NCBI GenBank assembly: GCA_020404895.1
Contig: JADBWK010000057.1
Coordinates: forward strand, 1 to 64,000
Reading direction: 5' to 3'
Length of the DNA: 64,000 nucleotides
Origin: Pseudanabaena sp. M085S1SP2A07QC
Lineage (GTDB): Bacteria > Cyanobacteriota > Cyanobacteriia > Pseudanabaenales > Pseudanabaenaceae
The notes below the pieces were generated by a model. That model did no database searches. It was not told the origin of the DNA and saw only the letters and a program-made list of their open reading frames with translations. The translations under genes were made by a program, and so were the position numbers. Of this stretch, positions 53,507-62,352 are shown one piece after another (position 1 is the stretch's first letter; every line of letters starts with the position of its first letter).

Positions 53507-54801
53507 TTTCTAGGTCTTTGATCGCTTTCAAGATCAAAAATAACTTTCTGCCAATACCAAACTTCGGGCATATTCGGATGATCTTGTTTAGCAATATCGA
53601 TCAGTCGCTGGGCGATCGCCATATTGCCACCGACTAAACCGAGTAAACGCTGCTGTAATTCCAAACTCGGCATTTGCATCAAATCCACAGTTGCCGCAGC
53701 ATTGGCAAGTTGACGCTTACCCTCTTTAGTTTGTTTTTCGAGTTCTGATTGCCAGAGATTAACCCGATCTAGGGCATAGCGATACCGATCCATATTCGAC
53801 TGGTTAAACCAAATATTCGCGGCAAGTTGATAATCATCGATCGCACCTTTTAGATCGCCAAATTCATATCTTGCTTCAGCCCGATCGCAATATAGTTGAG
53901 GACTTTTATTATTGAGAGATAGCGAGCGAGAAAAGTCTTCGATTGCTGTGCGATAGTCTTTAAGTTTTAGATGAGCTTTTGCGCGATCGCTGTAGATTTC
54001 TGCCATACTGGGATATTCGCGGAGTAATTCATTAAAATCGGCGATCGCTCCTTGAGCGTCACCGATTTCAAGACGGATGCGACCACGACTAATGCGCACT
54101 TCAATATTTTGTGGCTCAAGAAAAGTTGCTTGGTTGAGGTCTTTGATTGCTGCTTCAGGATCGCCGAGCTTACCTAGGGTCAAGCCTCGCAGACAAAAAG
54201 CTTTAACATTTTTAGGCTCAATTTGCAGCATCCAATTGAGATCGATTAAGGCATTGATATATTCGCTCTTATCGATTTTTTGCTGCACATTGGCAAAAAT
54301 ATCTGCCGTAGATGGTGGCAGCATTGCCTCCAGAGGTTTATAGCTCTCGATGCAACGGCGGCAATTGTCTTCATCCTTTAGTTCTAAAAAAAGGCTTGCT
54401 GCTTTTTTATAGGTAGCGATCGCCTTTTCGATTTGATTTTGTTGTTTATAGGTCAAGCCTAATAATTGATGGGTGATCGCGGATTTGGGATTAATTACTA
54501 GCGCTTGGGCAATGTCAGATTGAGCCGCCACGATATCGTTAATTGCAATGCGAGTGATGCTTCGAGCAATATACACATCGATTGCGTCAGGTTTGAGGCT
54601 AAGAGCTTGGTCATAGTCAGCGATCGCTCCTTGGCGATCACTCAAATCAAATAGGACTAAACCCCGCTGATAATAGGCTTCAGCTAGTTGAGCATTAGCT
54701 GCGATCGCACAGCTAAAGGCTTGTACAGCACCATAGCGATCGCCAGCCTTTGCCTTTGCTAAACCCTGCTGATAGAAATCTTCTTGAAAATCTTGTATCA
54801 T
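53503..54801 (-). CDS. TPR-repeat protein
   Basis: A 432-residue tetratricopeptide protein with about nine TPR units (for example AYYQRGLVLFDLSDRQGAIADYDQALSLKPD, then similar units at about 70-105, 170-205, 205-270 and 275-310). Likely a protein-interaction scaffold; partner unknown. No signal peptide. Confidence 0.88.
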   Translation of the reverse strand: MIQDFQEDFYQQGLAKAKAGDRYGAVQAFSCAIAANAQLAEAYYQRGLVLFDLSDRQGAIADYDQALSLKPDAIDVYIARSITRIAINDIVAAQSDIAQALVINPKSAITHQLLGLTYKQQNQIEKAIATYKKAASLFLELKDEDNCRRCIESYKPLEAMLPPSTADIFANVQQKIDKSEYINALIDLNWMLQIEPKNVKAFCLRGLTLGKLGDPEAAIKDLNQATFLEPQNIEVRISRGRIRLEIGDAQGAIADFNELLREYPSMAEIYSDRAKAHLKLKDYRTAIEDFSRSLSLNNKSPQLYCDRAEARYEFGDLKGAIDDYQLAANIWFNQSNMDRYRYALDRVNLWQSELEKQTKEGKRQLANAAATVDLMQMPSLELQQRLLGLVGGNMAIAQRLIDIAKQDHPNMPEVWYWQKVIFDLESDQRPRN

Positions 54802-54883
54802 GGCTCTACTTGCTATCCCAGCTATAGCGATTATGATAAATGAAACTCATACTTTTGCAATGCATTACTAAGGAGTTATCGCG

Positions 54884-55171
54884 ATGTCCAAAAAGTCGAA
54901 AGATATCAAGCATCAGCTCGAAAAAACGCTGCATACTGTTGCTGATGTAGCTCAACAGCAGTACGAAAAAAATTTAAAAAAAGCCCATAAAAACGTTGAC
55001 AAGCAGGTTGGCTCAGTACGCGATCGCCTTGAAGAATTTGATAGCTGGGCTGTTGAGTCGGTTAACGAGGCTTTAGAAAATGTTGAGAAAAAACTAGAGA
55101 AAAAAGTCTCCAAAACCTTAAATCGCGTCCAAAAAGCCGCGCGATCGGCATGGGAAAAATTAACTGATTAA
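54884..55171 (+). CDS. Small Lys/Glu-rich coiled-coil protein
   Basis: A 95-residue highly charged helical protein (MSKKSKDIKHQLEKTLHTVADVAQQQYEKNLKKAHK..., KKLEKKVSKTLNRV). No domain recognised. AAGGAG nine bases upstream supports the start. Divergent from the TPR gene; followed at once by a terminator. Confidence 0.75.
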   Translation: MSKKSKDIKHQLEKTLHTVADVAQQQYEKNLKKAHKNVDKQVGSVRDRLEEFDSWAVESVNEALENVEKKLEKKVSKTLNRVQKAARSAWEKLTD

Positions 55172-55204
55172 CAAAAAAGAAGCGCGAAGCGCTTCTTTTT
55201 TGTT
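55170..55204. terminator. Terminator after coiled-coil gene
   Basis: Perfect stem AACAAAAAAGAAGCGC / GCGCTTCTTTTTTGTT with GCGAAGC loop; overlaps the stop codon. Confidence 0.8.
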
Positions 55205-55250
55205 AATCGTTTGTGGGGACAATTCATGAATTGTCCCCACAAACGATTAA
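55202..55250. repeat. Palindrome GTGGGGACAATTCATG
   Basis: Near-perfect 49-base palindrome, relative of 7641-7674; its right arm overlaps the hisG stop codon. Confidence 0.7.
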
Positions 55251-55909
55251 CCAGTAGATTGCATCTGGCTCATCAACTTACCAAAGTGATCGCTATGGAG
55301 GCGATAACTAAGCGGGTGTCCGATGAATCGGGCTGTGCTTTGATATAAAACTTCAATTTCAATTAACCCATTATCTTTAAGAGTTTTGCCTGTAGAAACT
55401 AAGTCCACGATCGCTTCCGCCATGCCTGTAATTGGACCAAGCTCAACTGAACCATAGAGAGGAATAATCTCAACAGGTAAATCAATGCTGTCAAAGTAGG
55501 CTTGGGCGCAACCGACATATTTGGAGGCGACACGGCTATGAGTTGGCAGGTCGAGAGGCGATCGATAGCGGCTCTCTCCTGAAACAGCGATCGACATCCG
55601 ACAGTCACCAAAGCCCAAATCAAGCAACTTTGCTACTTTAGGAGTTTTTTCGCGCAATACATCTTCACCGACAATGCCAGCTTGCGCCTGTCCATATTCC
55701 ACATATACAGGCACATCTTGCGCTCTTACTAGCAGTGCTTTAGCGGCTCCTGTGGGATCGGTGATTTGGAGTTGGCGGTTTGATGCATCGAGAAATGCAC
55801 TAAAGTCAAGCCCAACTCCTTGAAGCAAGCGGATCGAGTCTTTTAAAAGTGAGCCTTTGGGCAGTGCGAAGGTGAACATGGAATGGTTAGAGCGTTTGTC
55901 ATAGTCCAT
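55247..55909 (-). CDS. hisG: ATP phosphoribosyltransferase (short form)
   Basis: A 220-residue HisG, the first enzyme of histidine synthesis. [19 protein letters not shown] is the N-terminus, [14 protein letters not shown] and [15 protein letters not shown] are family motifs, and [25 protein letters not shown] contains the PRPP site. The C-terminal regulatory domain is absent, so a HisZ partner encoded elsewhere is expected. The reading frame extends to 56137, but that part reads through palindromes. Starts at 55909 or 55879 (MFTFALPKG) are both possible; I give 55909. Confidence 0.92.
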   Translation of the reverse strand: MDYDKRSNHSMFTFALPKGSLLKDSIRLLQGVGLDFSAFLDASNRQLQITDPTGAAKALLVRAQDVPVYVEYGQAQAGIVGEDVLREKTPKVAKLLDLGFGDCRMSIAVSGESRYRSPLDLPTHSRVASKYVGCAQAYFDSIDLPVEIIPLYGSVELGPITGMAEAIVDLVSTGKTLKDNGLIEIEVLYQSTARFIGHPLSYRLHSDHFGKLMSQMQSTG

Positions 55910-55937
55910 TCTATAGCTATAGCTGTCGCCATTCTTG

Positions 55938-56013
55938 TTAGGACATAAAACCCAAATAGTGTGAGGCGGCGCGAAGCGCCGCCTCACACTATTTGGGTTT
56001 TGATTTGTCCTGA
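55938..56013. repeat. MITE-related palindrome with swapped interior
   Basis: TTAGGACATAAAACCC at the left and GGGTTTTGATTTGTCCTG at the right match the arms of the 108-bp MITE, but the interior stem AAATAGTGTGAGGCGGCGC is different. It lies in the hisG leader. Confidence 0.7.
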
Positions 56014-56041
56014 TACAGGTGACTATATCTATATAAATAAT

Positions 56042-56086
56042 CCCCAAATAGAGTTGCGACGCAAAGCGTCGCAACTCTATTTGGGG
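56042..56086. repeat. Palindrome CCCCAAATAGAGTTGCGACG
   Basis: Perfect inverted repeat around GCAAAGC in the gap between hisG and the next Uma2 gene. Confidence 0.7.
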
Positions 56087-56121
56087 GGGGTGAGATCGCA
56101 AAAAATATCGATATTTGATGC

Positions 56122-56679
56122 TTAGAAATTGAGCCAATCAAAAATCTGTGTAACCGTCAAAGTTAAATCAACGCCACTGAGAACAGGTGCAGACTGCTCT
56201 CCTGTATACATTTGAATGCGGCGATCGCTAGATATGACAAAAATATTCTGTTCTTCAGGATCAAGCATCCATCCTAACTCTGTCCCATTTTCGATGCAGT
56301 GCAATATATTTGCTAAAACCTTGTTAGGGCTTTGTCTGGGTGAAAGAATTTCAATTGTCCAATCAGGATAAGTCAAAAATTTATTTGCTATTTGTCCATC
56401 AGAATCACAGGGGATTCGCTCCCAACGAAATACGCAAATATCAGGAACAATTGAAGCGCCGCCGAAGGTACAACGTAATTCTGTAAATGCGTAGGCTATT
56501 TTTAGCTCTTCAACTACTTGGTTAATGTGTGCGCTAAATTTAGTCTGTAAGCGACTATGTTTACCCTGTGGCATTGTTTTTTGACTGATTTTGTTGTTGA
56601 TAAATTCTGAGGCAGGTTTGGTTTCAGGTAGTCCCAGAAATGCCTCTAGGCTATGGGGTTTTGCTTCTGTAATGACCAT
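56122..56679 (-). CDS. Uma2-family nuclease-like protein
   Basis: A 185-residue Uma2 protein: [38 protein letters not shown] and [15 protein letters not shown] Uma2-like nuclease of unknown role; divergent from the NACHT gene. Confidence 0.82.
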   Translation of the reverse strand: MVITEAKPHSLEAFLGLPETKPASEFINNKISQKTMPQGKHSRLQTKFSAHINQVVEELKIAYAFTELRCTFGGASIVPDICVFRWERIPCDSDGQIANKFLTYPDWTIEILSPRQSPNKVLANILHCIENGTELGWMLDPEEQNIFVISSDRRIQMYTGEQSAPVLSGVDLTLTVTQIFDWLNF

Positions 56680-56837
56680 GTATTTTTCTCTTTACCTTTT
56701 TACTTTTGCCTTTTTACTTTATAACCCATTCCCGATCGCAGAAAAAGCTGACCAATAATTTAGAGGAAAGCGAATTTTAATGTATAAGCAACTATAAAAT
56801 CCTCTAAGATCTGGCTACTGCAATTACTCTAAATCTT

Positions 56838-59036
56838 ATGACTGGATTAGAACCATTTGTCGCGCCCTTAGTTGGCATCATGCTCGAAGTACTCAAAGAC
56901 AGTGGCAAAAAGGAAGGCGAAGGTTTTATTGCCAGATTGATAAATCGAGATGTGGGGAAGGATTTGCAGGATGTCGTCTTTAAGGCGGCGGGGAAGTATA
57001 TCGAGAGTTACACTAAACGACATGGCAAACTCAAAGTATTGGGGATGAAAGATCCTGTTGAGTTAGATGAGATATTTACAACAGTTCAGTTATTGGGAGA
57101 GGATGAGGTTCAGCAGTTTGCAACTATTGATGATTTGGAGAAACTTTACCGAGAAGCTGGTCAGAGATTATTGCGATATCGCTCTAAGGAAAGGCAAGAT
57201 GGGATCGCTGTTGCTAGTCAAAAGCAATTTCTGATGGTTTTGGGCGCGGCAGGGGCAGGTAAATCTACATTTCTTCGCAAAATCGGTTTGGAATCTTTTA
57301 AAGGAAAAAATGGCAACTTTAAGCATCAAGCTATTCCAGTTTTGCTAGAGCTAAAGAAATTCACTGAAAGCAAAATCGATCTCAAGGCTCTAATCGAGGC
57401 GGAGTTTACTACCTGTGGATTTCCTAAGCCCAAACAATTTACGGAAAGTGCTTTAGATCAGGGTAAATTACTAATTTTGCTAGATGGGCTGGATGAAGTT
57501 CCTTCGGCAAATGTCAACTCTGTTATTGATGCGATTCAAGACTTTGTAGATCGCTACGACAAAAATCGCTACATTGCCTCCTGTCGTACTGCCGCCTATC
57601 GCTACAATTTCAAGCGCTTTAGTGATGTGATTTTGTCGGAGTTTGATGATGAACAGATTCAGCAGTTTATCAATAACTGGTTTCGCTCTGAAGAAGACAA
57701 ACAGGCGGGAACGGCGGCGCTTTGTTGGGAATTACTAAAACGTGATGAAAATAAAGCAGCAAAGGAACTTGCTCATAGTCCGATTTTGCTAACTTTTCTC
57801 TGTCTGACCTATGACAAGTCACAGACATTTGCTAATAATCGCAGTGGGCTATATAAGAAGGCTTTGCGGATCTTATTGGAGGAGTGGGCGGCGGAAAAGC
57901 GAATTATGCGACAGGCGATCTATGAGGGTTTGAGCGTAGAGCTAGAGGAAGTTTTACTTTCAGAAATTGCCTGTGAGGGGTTTGAGGCAGATCGCTTGTT
58001 TATTCCTCAGTCTCAATTGGTTGAGCGAATTAAGAAATTTCTATCAAGTAACCTGAATGCGCCTAAACAACTGAGTGGTGAACAGGTTTTAGAGGCTATT
58101 GCTATCCAGCAGGGTATCTTGGTGGAAAGGGTAGAGGATATATATTCGTTCTCACACCTGACTTTGCAGGAATATCTGACAGCAAGATATATCTATGCTC
58201 ATGGTCAAATTTCGCAGATGGTAGAGAAATATCTGACTGATGAGCGATGGAGAGAAGTATTTCTATTGACTTCTGGTTTGATGGTGGATAGAGGTTCTGA
58301 TGAACTGCTTCTAGAGATGCACAAAGCAGCTAAAAAGTATGCACGTCATCCAAAGGTAAAGGCGTTGCTGCAATGGGCAGAACAAGTTACAGCAGGTTCA
58401 TCAGGCGATTTTAAACCTGCGGCTAAACGTGCGGTTGCAATTGGTATAAATAGAGCTAAAGTTTACTTTGTCGCAGGTAATCCTCATACCAGTATATCTA
58501 GTTTTATAGGTTTCGTTATAGCCAGTTTTATCACCTCAATAAGTATAGATAGCTTCATTGATGATGAGAATCACAGAGGCATTTATATCGATATTAGAAT
58601 TAGCATTATCGACTACATCCATATCGACATCATCAACGATATTATCAACAATATCGATGTCAACATTGTCAGTAGGCTCAACTTAGACAGCATCATCAAT
58701 ACTAGATTAGAAAAATCAGGCATTTTTACAGAGCTAAAATTGTCCAAACTTACAAATCAATTGCAAGATTTTCAATCTGCTCTATTTCAATCTACTCTAT
58801 ATGGATCAGACAACGCTCAAATCAAAAAAGTATCGGAACTATTTATATGTGCTTATATCGAAGTCTTTCACTTGACTAAAGAGCTTATTGATTACAGCAG
58901 CGAAGAATCCCAAGCCCTAAGCAATTACCTCTATAGCATTGACTTACTGCTCAAATGCAAGAAAGAAGCAGCTAGACTCTCCCCTGCAACGTGGGATGCG
59001 ATTGAGGCAGAACTCTTGTTACCGCCAGATGATTAA
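56838..59036 (+). CDS. NACHT-domain NTPase (bacterial NLR-like)
   Basis: A 732-residue protein. The N-terminal helical region (about 1-125) is followed by NACHT: Walker A VLGAAGAGKSTFL (about 134-146), Walker B LLILLDGLDEVPS (about 211-223), SCRTAAYRY sensor region, and a winged-helix part around FSHLTLQEYLTARYI. The last third includes a hydrophobic segment (SSFIGFVIASFITSISIDSF) and an unusual Ile/Asp/Asn-rich stretch near residues 572-618. Bacterial NACHT proteins include antiphage sensors; the N-terminal part here is not a known effector. Its protease-coding neighbour is 325 bases away on the other strand. Confidence 0.88.
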   Translation: MTGLEPFVAPLVGIMLEVLKDSGKKEGEGFIARLINRDVGKDLQDVVFKAAGKYIESYTKRHGKLKVLGMKDPVELDEIFTTVQLLGEDEVQQFATIDDLEKLYREAGQRLLRYRSKERQDGIAVASQKQFLMVLGAAGAGKSTFLRKIGLESFKGKNGNFKHQAIPVLLELKKFTESKIDLKALIEAEFTTCGFPKPKQFTESALDQGKLLILLDGLDEVPSANVNSVIDAIQDFVDRYDKNRYIASCRTAAYRYNFKRFSDVILSEFDDEQIQQFINNWFRSEEDKQAGTAALCWELLKRDENKAAKELAHSPILLTFLCLTYDKSQTFANNRSGLYKKALRILLEEWAAEKRIMRQAIYEGLSVELEEVLLSEIACEGFEADRLFIPQSQLVERIKKFLSSNLNAPKQLSGEQVLEAIAIQQGILVERVEDIYSFSHLTLQEYLTARYIYAHGQISQMVEKYLTDERWREVFLLTSGLMVDRGSDELLLEMHKAAKKYARHPKVKALLQWAEQVTAGSSGDFKPAAKRAVAIGINRAKVYFVAGNPHTSISSFIGFVIASFITSISIDSFIDDENHRGIYIDIRISIIDYIHIDIINDIINNIDVNIVSRLNLDSIINTRLEKSGIFTELKLSKLTNQLQDFQSALFQSTLYGSDNAQIKKVSELFICAYIEVFHLTKELIDYSSEESQALSNYLYSIDLLLKCKKEAARLSPATWDAIEAELLLPPDD

Positions 59037-59360
59037 GAAAAACATCAATTACACAAACCCATCTATTTAAAACGTAGGGGCGTAGCATTACCGCTAGCGT
59101 TCCCAGCATATCACCGCGATCGCAAAACGGTAATGCTACGCCCAAACCTCACAACGCAGAGACAAGCGATCGGCAAGAGCGAAGAGTCTTGAGATCTCCG
59201 ACTTTTTCTGATCAAGCTGAAGGGATTTGCAAATTCACAAAAAAAGTCGGGGATCTGTCTGTGTGATGCAAAATCAGCTTAGGGGCGTAGCATTATCGCT
59301 ACCATTTACGCATATACCGCGATCGCCAAACGGTAGTGCGATCGCGCAAACCCCAAAAAG
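59037..59360. repeat. Repeat-rich gene-free stretch
   Basis: Contains GTAGGGGCGTAGCATTACC with its partial complement GGTAATGCTACGCCC (59074-59140), a stem AGATCTCCGACTTTTT / AAAAAGTCGGGGATCT (59191-59258) and a second GGGGCGTAGCATTA copy (59282). No gene supported. Confidence 0.5.
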
Positions 59361-60299
59361 CTAATTACCTGACTCCTTCCTTAACTCCGCCTCAACTCTT
59401 CCAATCTGTACCGCATAGTTCTCAATTCCTTTACCCGAACGAGACTTCAGCCCAGCAGCATGGAGTCCCACAATCTGATAAGCACCATCGATCTTGCCAA
59501 TTAGCGCCGCGCCTGAAGCACCAGAGTTTGTATCGCAATCATGTACAAACATCCCATCCAATTCTCCAACCACACTACAGCCGACATGTACGCTTGCCGT
59601 CTCTCCCTTGCCAGCTTGCAAATCTCCATATATCTTTGGATCGGGATAATCGACCGAATAGCCCACCACAGCTAGCTTATTTTGATAATCTTTCAGCTTT
59701 GTTAGGGAAAGAGATTTCCACTTTAGAAATCCATACTTATCACCCAAAGGCTTGTTTAGCAATAAGATCGCCCAATCGTCAGCCGAGTTGTCTCTTGAGT
59801 TCTTTGTTCCCGCAAATACCTCCTTCACCACTGCATAATCTGTCTTTTTCCTCAATCGACCATCGATTAAGTTGGGTAAAAAGACCATTTTTTTCGCTAA
59901 CTTCCCTTTATCATAAACGCAGTGAGAGTTTGTGAGCACATGCGACGCACTAATCAAAGTTCCTGTGCAAGAATACTTTTGATTCTTTTCAGTCCATCCC
60001 ACCACTTTGCCCACCGTAGACCAAGGATAATTGCGGCTCATCATCGGCTGGCGCTGGTCTTTCCCAATCACGCTCCGAGTAGAACTAGGCTGCTCTGATT
60101 GGGGCAAGATTCTAGGAACAAATCCATTAGAATTTGTGCTAAGGGGCTTAGCCTCTTTAATCTGTGCAGGAGCATCTTGGGTCAGCAGTTCCTCAAGCAA
60201 TTTCGCCTCTAATGGATCATGGAGCATGAGCCCACATAGTGAGGCGATCGCTATCCCACACACAAACCCGATTAAAGCTTTCCAGATTTTGACTTGCAT
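59361..60299 (-). CDS. Trypsin-like serine protease with membrane anchor
   Basis: A 312-residue S1-type protease. About 8-28 is a hydrophobic anchor or signal (KALIGFVCGIAIASLCGLML). The catalytic triad is readable: His in LTNSHCVYD, Asp in SADDWAILLL, Ser in DTNSGASGAAL. CTGTLISASHVLTNSHCV has the typical disulfide Cys. It should act outside the cytoplasm. Neighbours are NACHT and CHAT genes, an accessory context, but the signal argues against direct cytoplasmic signalling. Confidence 0.85.
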   Translation of the reverse strand: MQVKIWKALIGFVCGIAIASLCGLMLHDPLEAKLLEELLTQDAPAQIKEAKPLSTNSNGFVPRILPQSEQPSSTRSVIGKDQRQPMMSRNYPWSTVGKVVGWTEKNQKYSCTGTLISASHVLTNSHCVYDKGKLAKKMVFLPNLIDGRLRKKTDYAVVKEVFAGTKNSRDNSADDWAILLLNKPLGDKYGFLKWKSLSLTKLKDYQNKLAVVGYSVDYPDPKIYGDLQAGKGETASVHVGCSVVGELDGMFVHDCDTNSGASGAALIGKIDGAYQIVGLHAAGLKSRSGKGIENYAVQIGRVEAELRKESGN

Positions 60300-60389
60300 A
60301 GACTTATTTCCTGAGCATCTAAGGTTAGCTTTTACTAGGTTAGATCAAAAGTAAATGATTCCTATATTGGTTACGGAATTTGCAACAAT

Positions 60390-60438
60390 AATGGTTTATG
60401 AGAGTGTGCCCCTTTGGGGCACACTCTCATAAACCATT
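60390..60438. terminator. Hairpin after the CHAT gene
   Basis: Perfect stem AATGGTTTATGAGAGTGTGC / GCACACTCTCATAAACCATT, just downstream of the CHAT stop codon on the minus strand. Confidence 0.75.
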
Positions 60439-60441
60439 TAA

Positions 60442-62251
60442 TTACAGCCCATTACCGATCGCAAAAAATGCTGACCAATAATTGGGATGGCCATATGTTT
60501 TAGAACGGATTTGCGAAATTTGGGCTTTGTGTAACGCTTCTGAAATGGTGACATCTCCTTTTTTTAACGCGCTATAAAAAGCAGTCATGAGTGCTTGTGT
60601 ACCTGCATCATCGACCTTCCAGAGGGAGGCGATCGCATTTTTTGCACCTGCTTTTTGGACTTGGTAACCAAAGCCCAAAATTTCCACACCATCCCCAAGC
60701 TTGCCGACTCCCGTTTGACAAGCACTCAACACAATCAAATCGAGATTTGGAATTTGCCAATTGGTGATTTCATTGAGGCGAATTTTGTCGCCATTACCAA
60801 AAATGATGAAAGAATTTTCTGGTGCGCCAGTATTAAACTCAGCATGGGTTGCGAGGTGGAGAATATTGTGATTTTTGAATTTTGATTCGATGGCTTGGCG
60901 GCTAAAACTTTCTTCAGTTAAAGTAACTGAATTTTTAAAGGAATCAGCGATTGATTGCACTTCTGTAATCGTAGCGGGTAAAGCAATTTGTCCAAATTTT
61001 CGCTCGCCCACTTTACCGCCAAATGCTCCTGCAAGGATACTATAGCAATGTAAGCTTTGCTTAGGACATAAAACCCAAAAGATGGCAGAGCGAAGCTCTG
61101 CCATCTTTTGGGTTTTGAATTGTCCTATCTATCTCTTACGTTGCTATAGGCTGAGATTTAGAGCGCGGCGAAAAATCGGAGAGAATATAGGCAATTAGAT
61201 TACTGATGCGATATTTCTCAATTAGCCACTGTTTGCCATCATACAGCGCCGCCAAGGGAATATAGCGCAGTCTTCCATCAGGTGCATAGAGGATCGTTTC
61301 AGCTTTTGCTTGGGTGAGTTCTGTCTCAATGGGTTTAATTAGTAAATTGTAGAGTTCTTGAGCAGGTTCCTTGACATCCTCGGAGCCAGCATCAAGGAGT
61401 CCGCTCCTGAAATCAGCAATTAACCTTTCTAGCTTCTCTTGAGAGATTTTCACAGTGCGACTGATGGGAATAGCATTCGCAGAGAATAGCACTAACTCTA
61501 AGCGATCGCTAAGAATTAGAGGATAAAAAAGAACAGTTCCTTGAGGGATTTGTTTGAGATAATCGGGAACTTTATTAAGCTCTGATTTCGGAAGTTGTTG
61601 AATCTGATTGGCAAGTTGACGATTGAGTTCGGGTATTTTATCTTTGCTAATGCTTGAGAGCTGAGCACTAATCGTTTTTTCTGGCTCTAGCATTCTAATC
61701 CCTTGTGCAGTTCGATCATTCCCCTTGATGTTTTTAAGATAGTCTTCCAGCTCTTGCACTTTGAGCAAGTCCAGAACTTGAATAGCTTCGATCACACGTC
61801 CTTGATTGAGTAGTAGCCCAGCAAGTATCCGATAGGTAAATTCAACTCGACCTAAATAAGATTGCCGTTCTTCTTGGCTGAGTCCACGAATATCTTTGCG
61901 AATGGATTCACGCACATTGACAGATTGTTTATAAGATAAAATTGCGAGATCGGGAAAATTTAGTCCATAAAATGACAATCCCAAATTATTGAGGATAATT
62001 CCTTCACCATCACGATCACCGATTTGTTTGGCGATTACTAAAGCTTGCTGGTAAGACTCGATTGCATTTTGATACAGTCCTAGATTGTTATATGCAAGCC
62101 CCAAACCGATCAATGAATACCCTTCTCCGTTAAGATCGCCGATTTGCTTGGAGATAGCTAAAGACTGTTGGTGGTACTGGTTGCTAAAGAGGTGATGAAT
62201 AGCTATAATACTTATACAGTAATGATTCATGGTGATTGGGCAGCAAAACAT
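60442..62251 (-). pseudogene. TPR-CHAT protein gene interrupted by a MITE
   Basis: Two frames are parts of one gene. Coding nearer the promoter (61136-62251) holds TPR units and the start of CHAT; the rest (60442-61104) supplies the CHAT core with His in LHLATHAEFN and Cys in IVLSACQTGVG. A 108-bp MITE lies between them at 61041-61148. Deleting it with one TA gives a continuous frame (SQP-SILAGAFGG). The insert brings a stop codon, so the full protein cannot be made. The N-terminus also looks truncated near 62180, where the TPR region meets unrelated sequence. Confidence 0.85.
61041..61148 (-). mobile_element. 108-bp MITE-like element, copy 4, inside TPR-CHAT gene
   Basis: Inverted relative to the other copies. 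Flanked by TA on each side (GGATAC-TA...TA-GGCTGAG), as expected of a TA target duplication. In element orientation the centre is GCTTCGC. Confidence 0.9.
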
Positions 62252-62352
62252 GTGAAAAGCTTACCCAGAAATACTTTGAGTGACTCATCCCTCTTTAAAA
62301 GTCCAGTGCCAAAAATAAAGAATCACATTTTTATTTACATTTTATCAAAAAT

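Noticed and set aside
55910-56137. N-terminal extension of HisG
   Set aside because: The extra residues translate palindromic repeats; normal HisG begins near MFTFALPKG.
59336-59935. 199-residue plus-strand frame
   Set aside because: Antisense to the serine protease gene, whose catalytic triad is clear.
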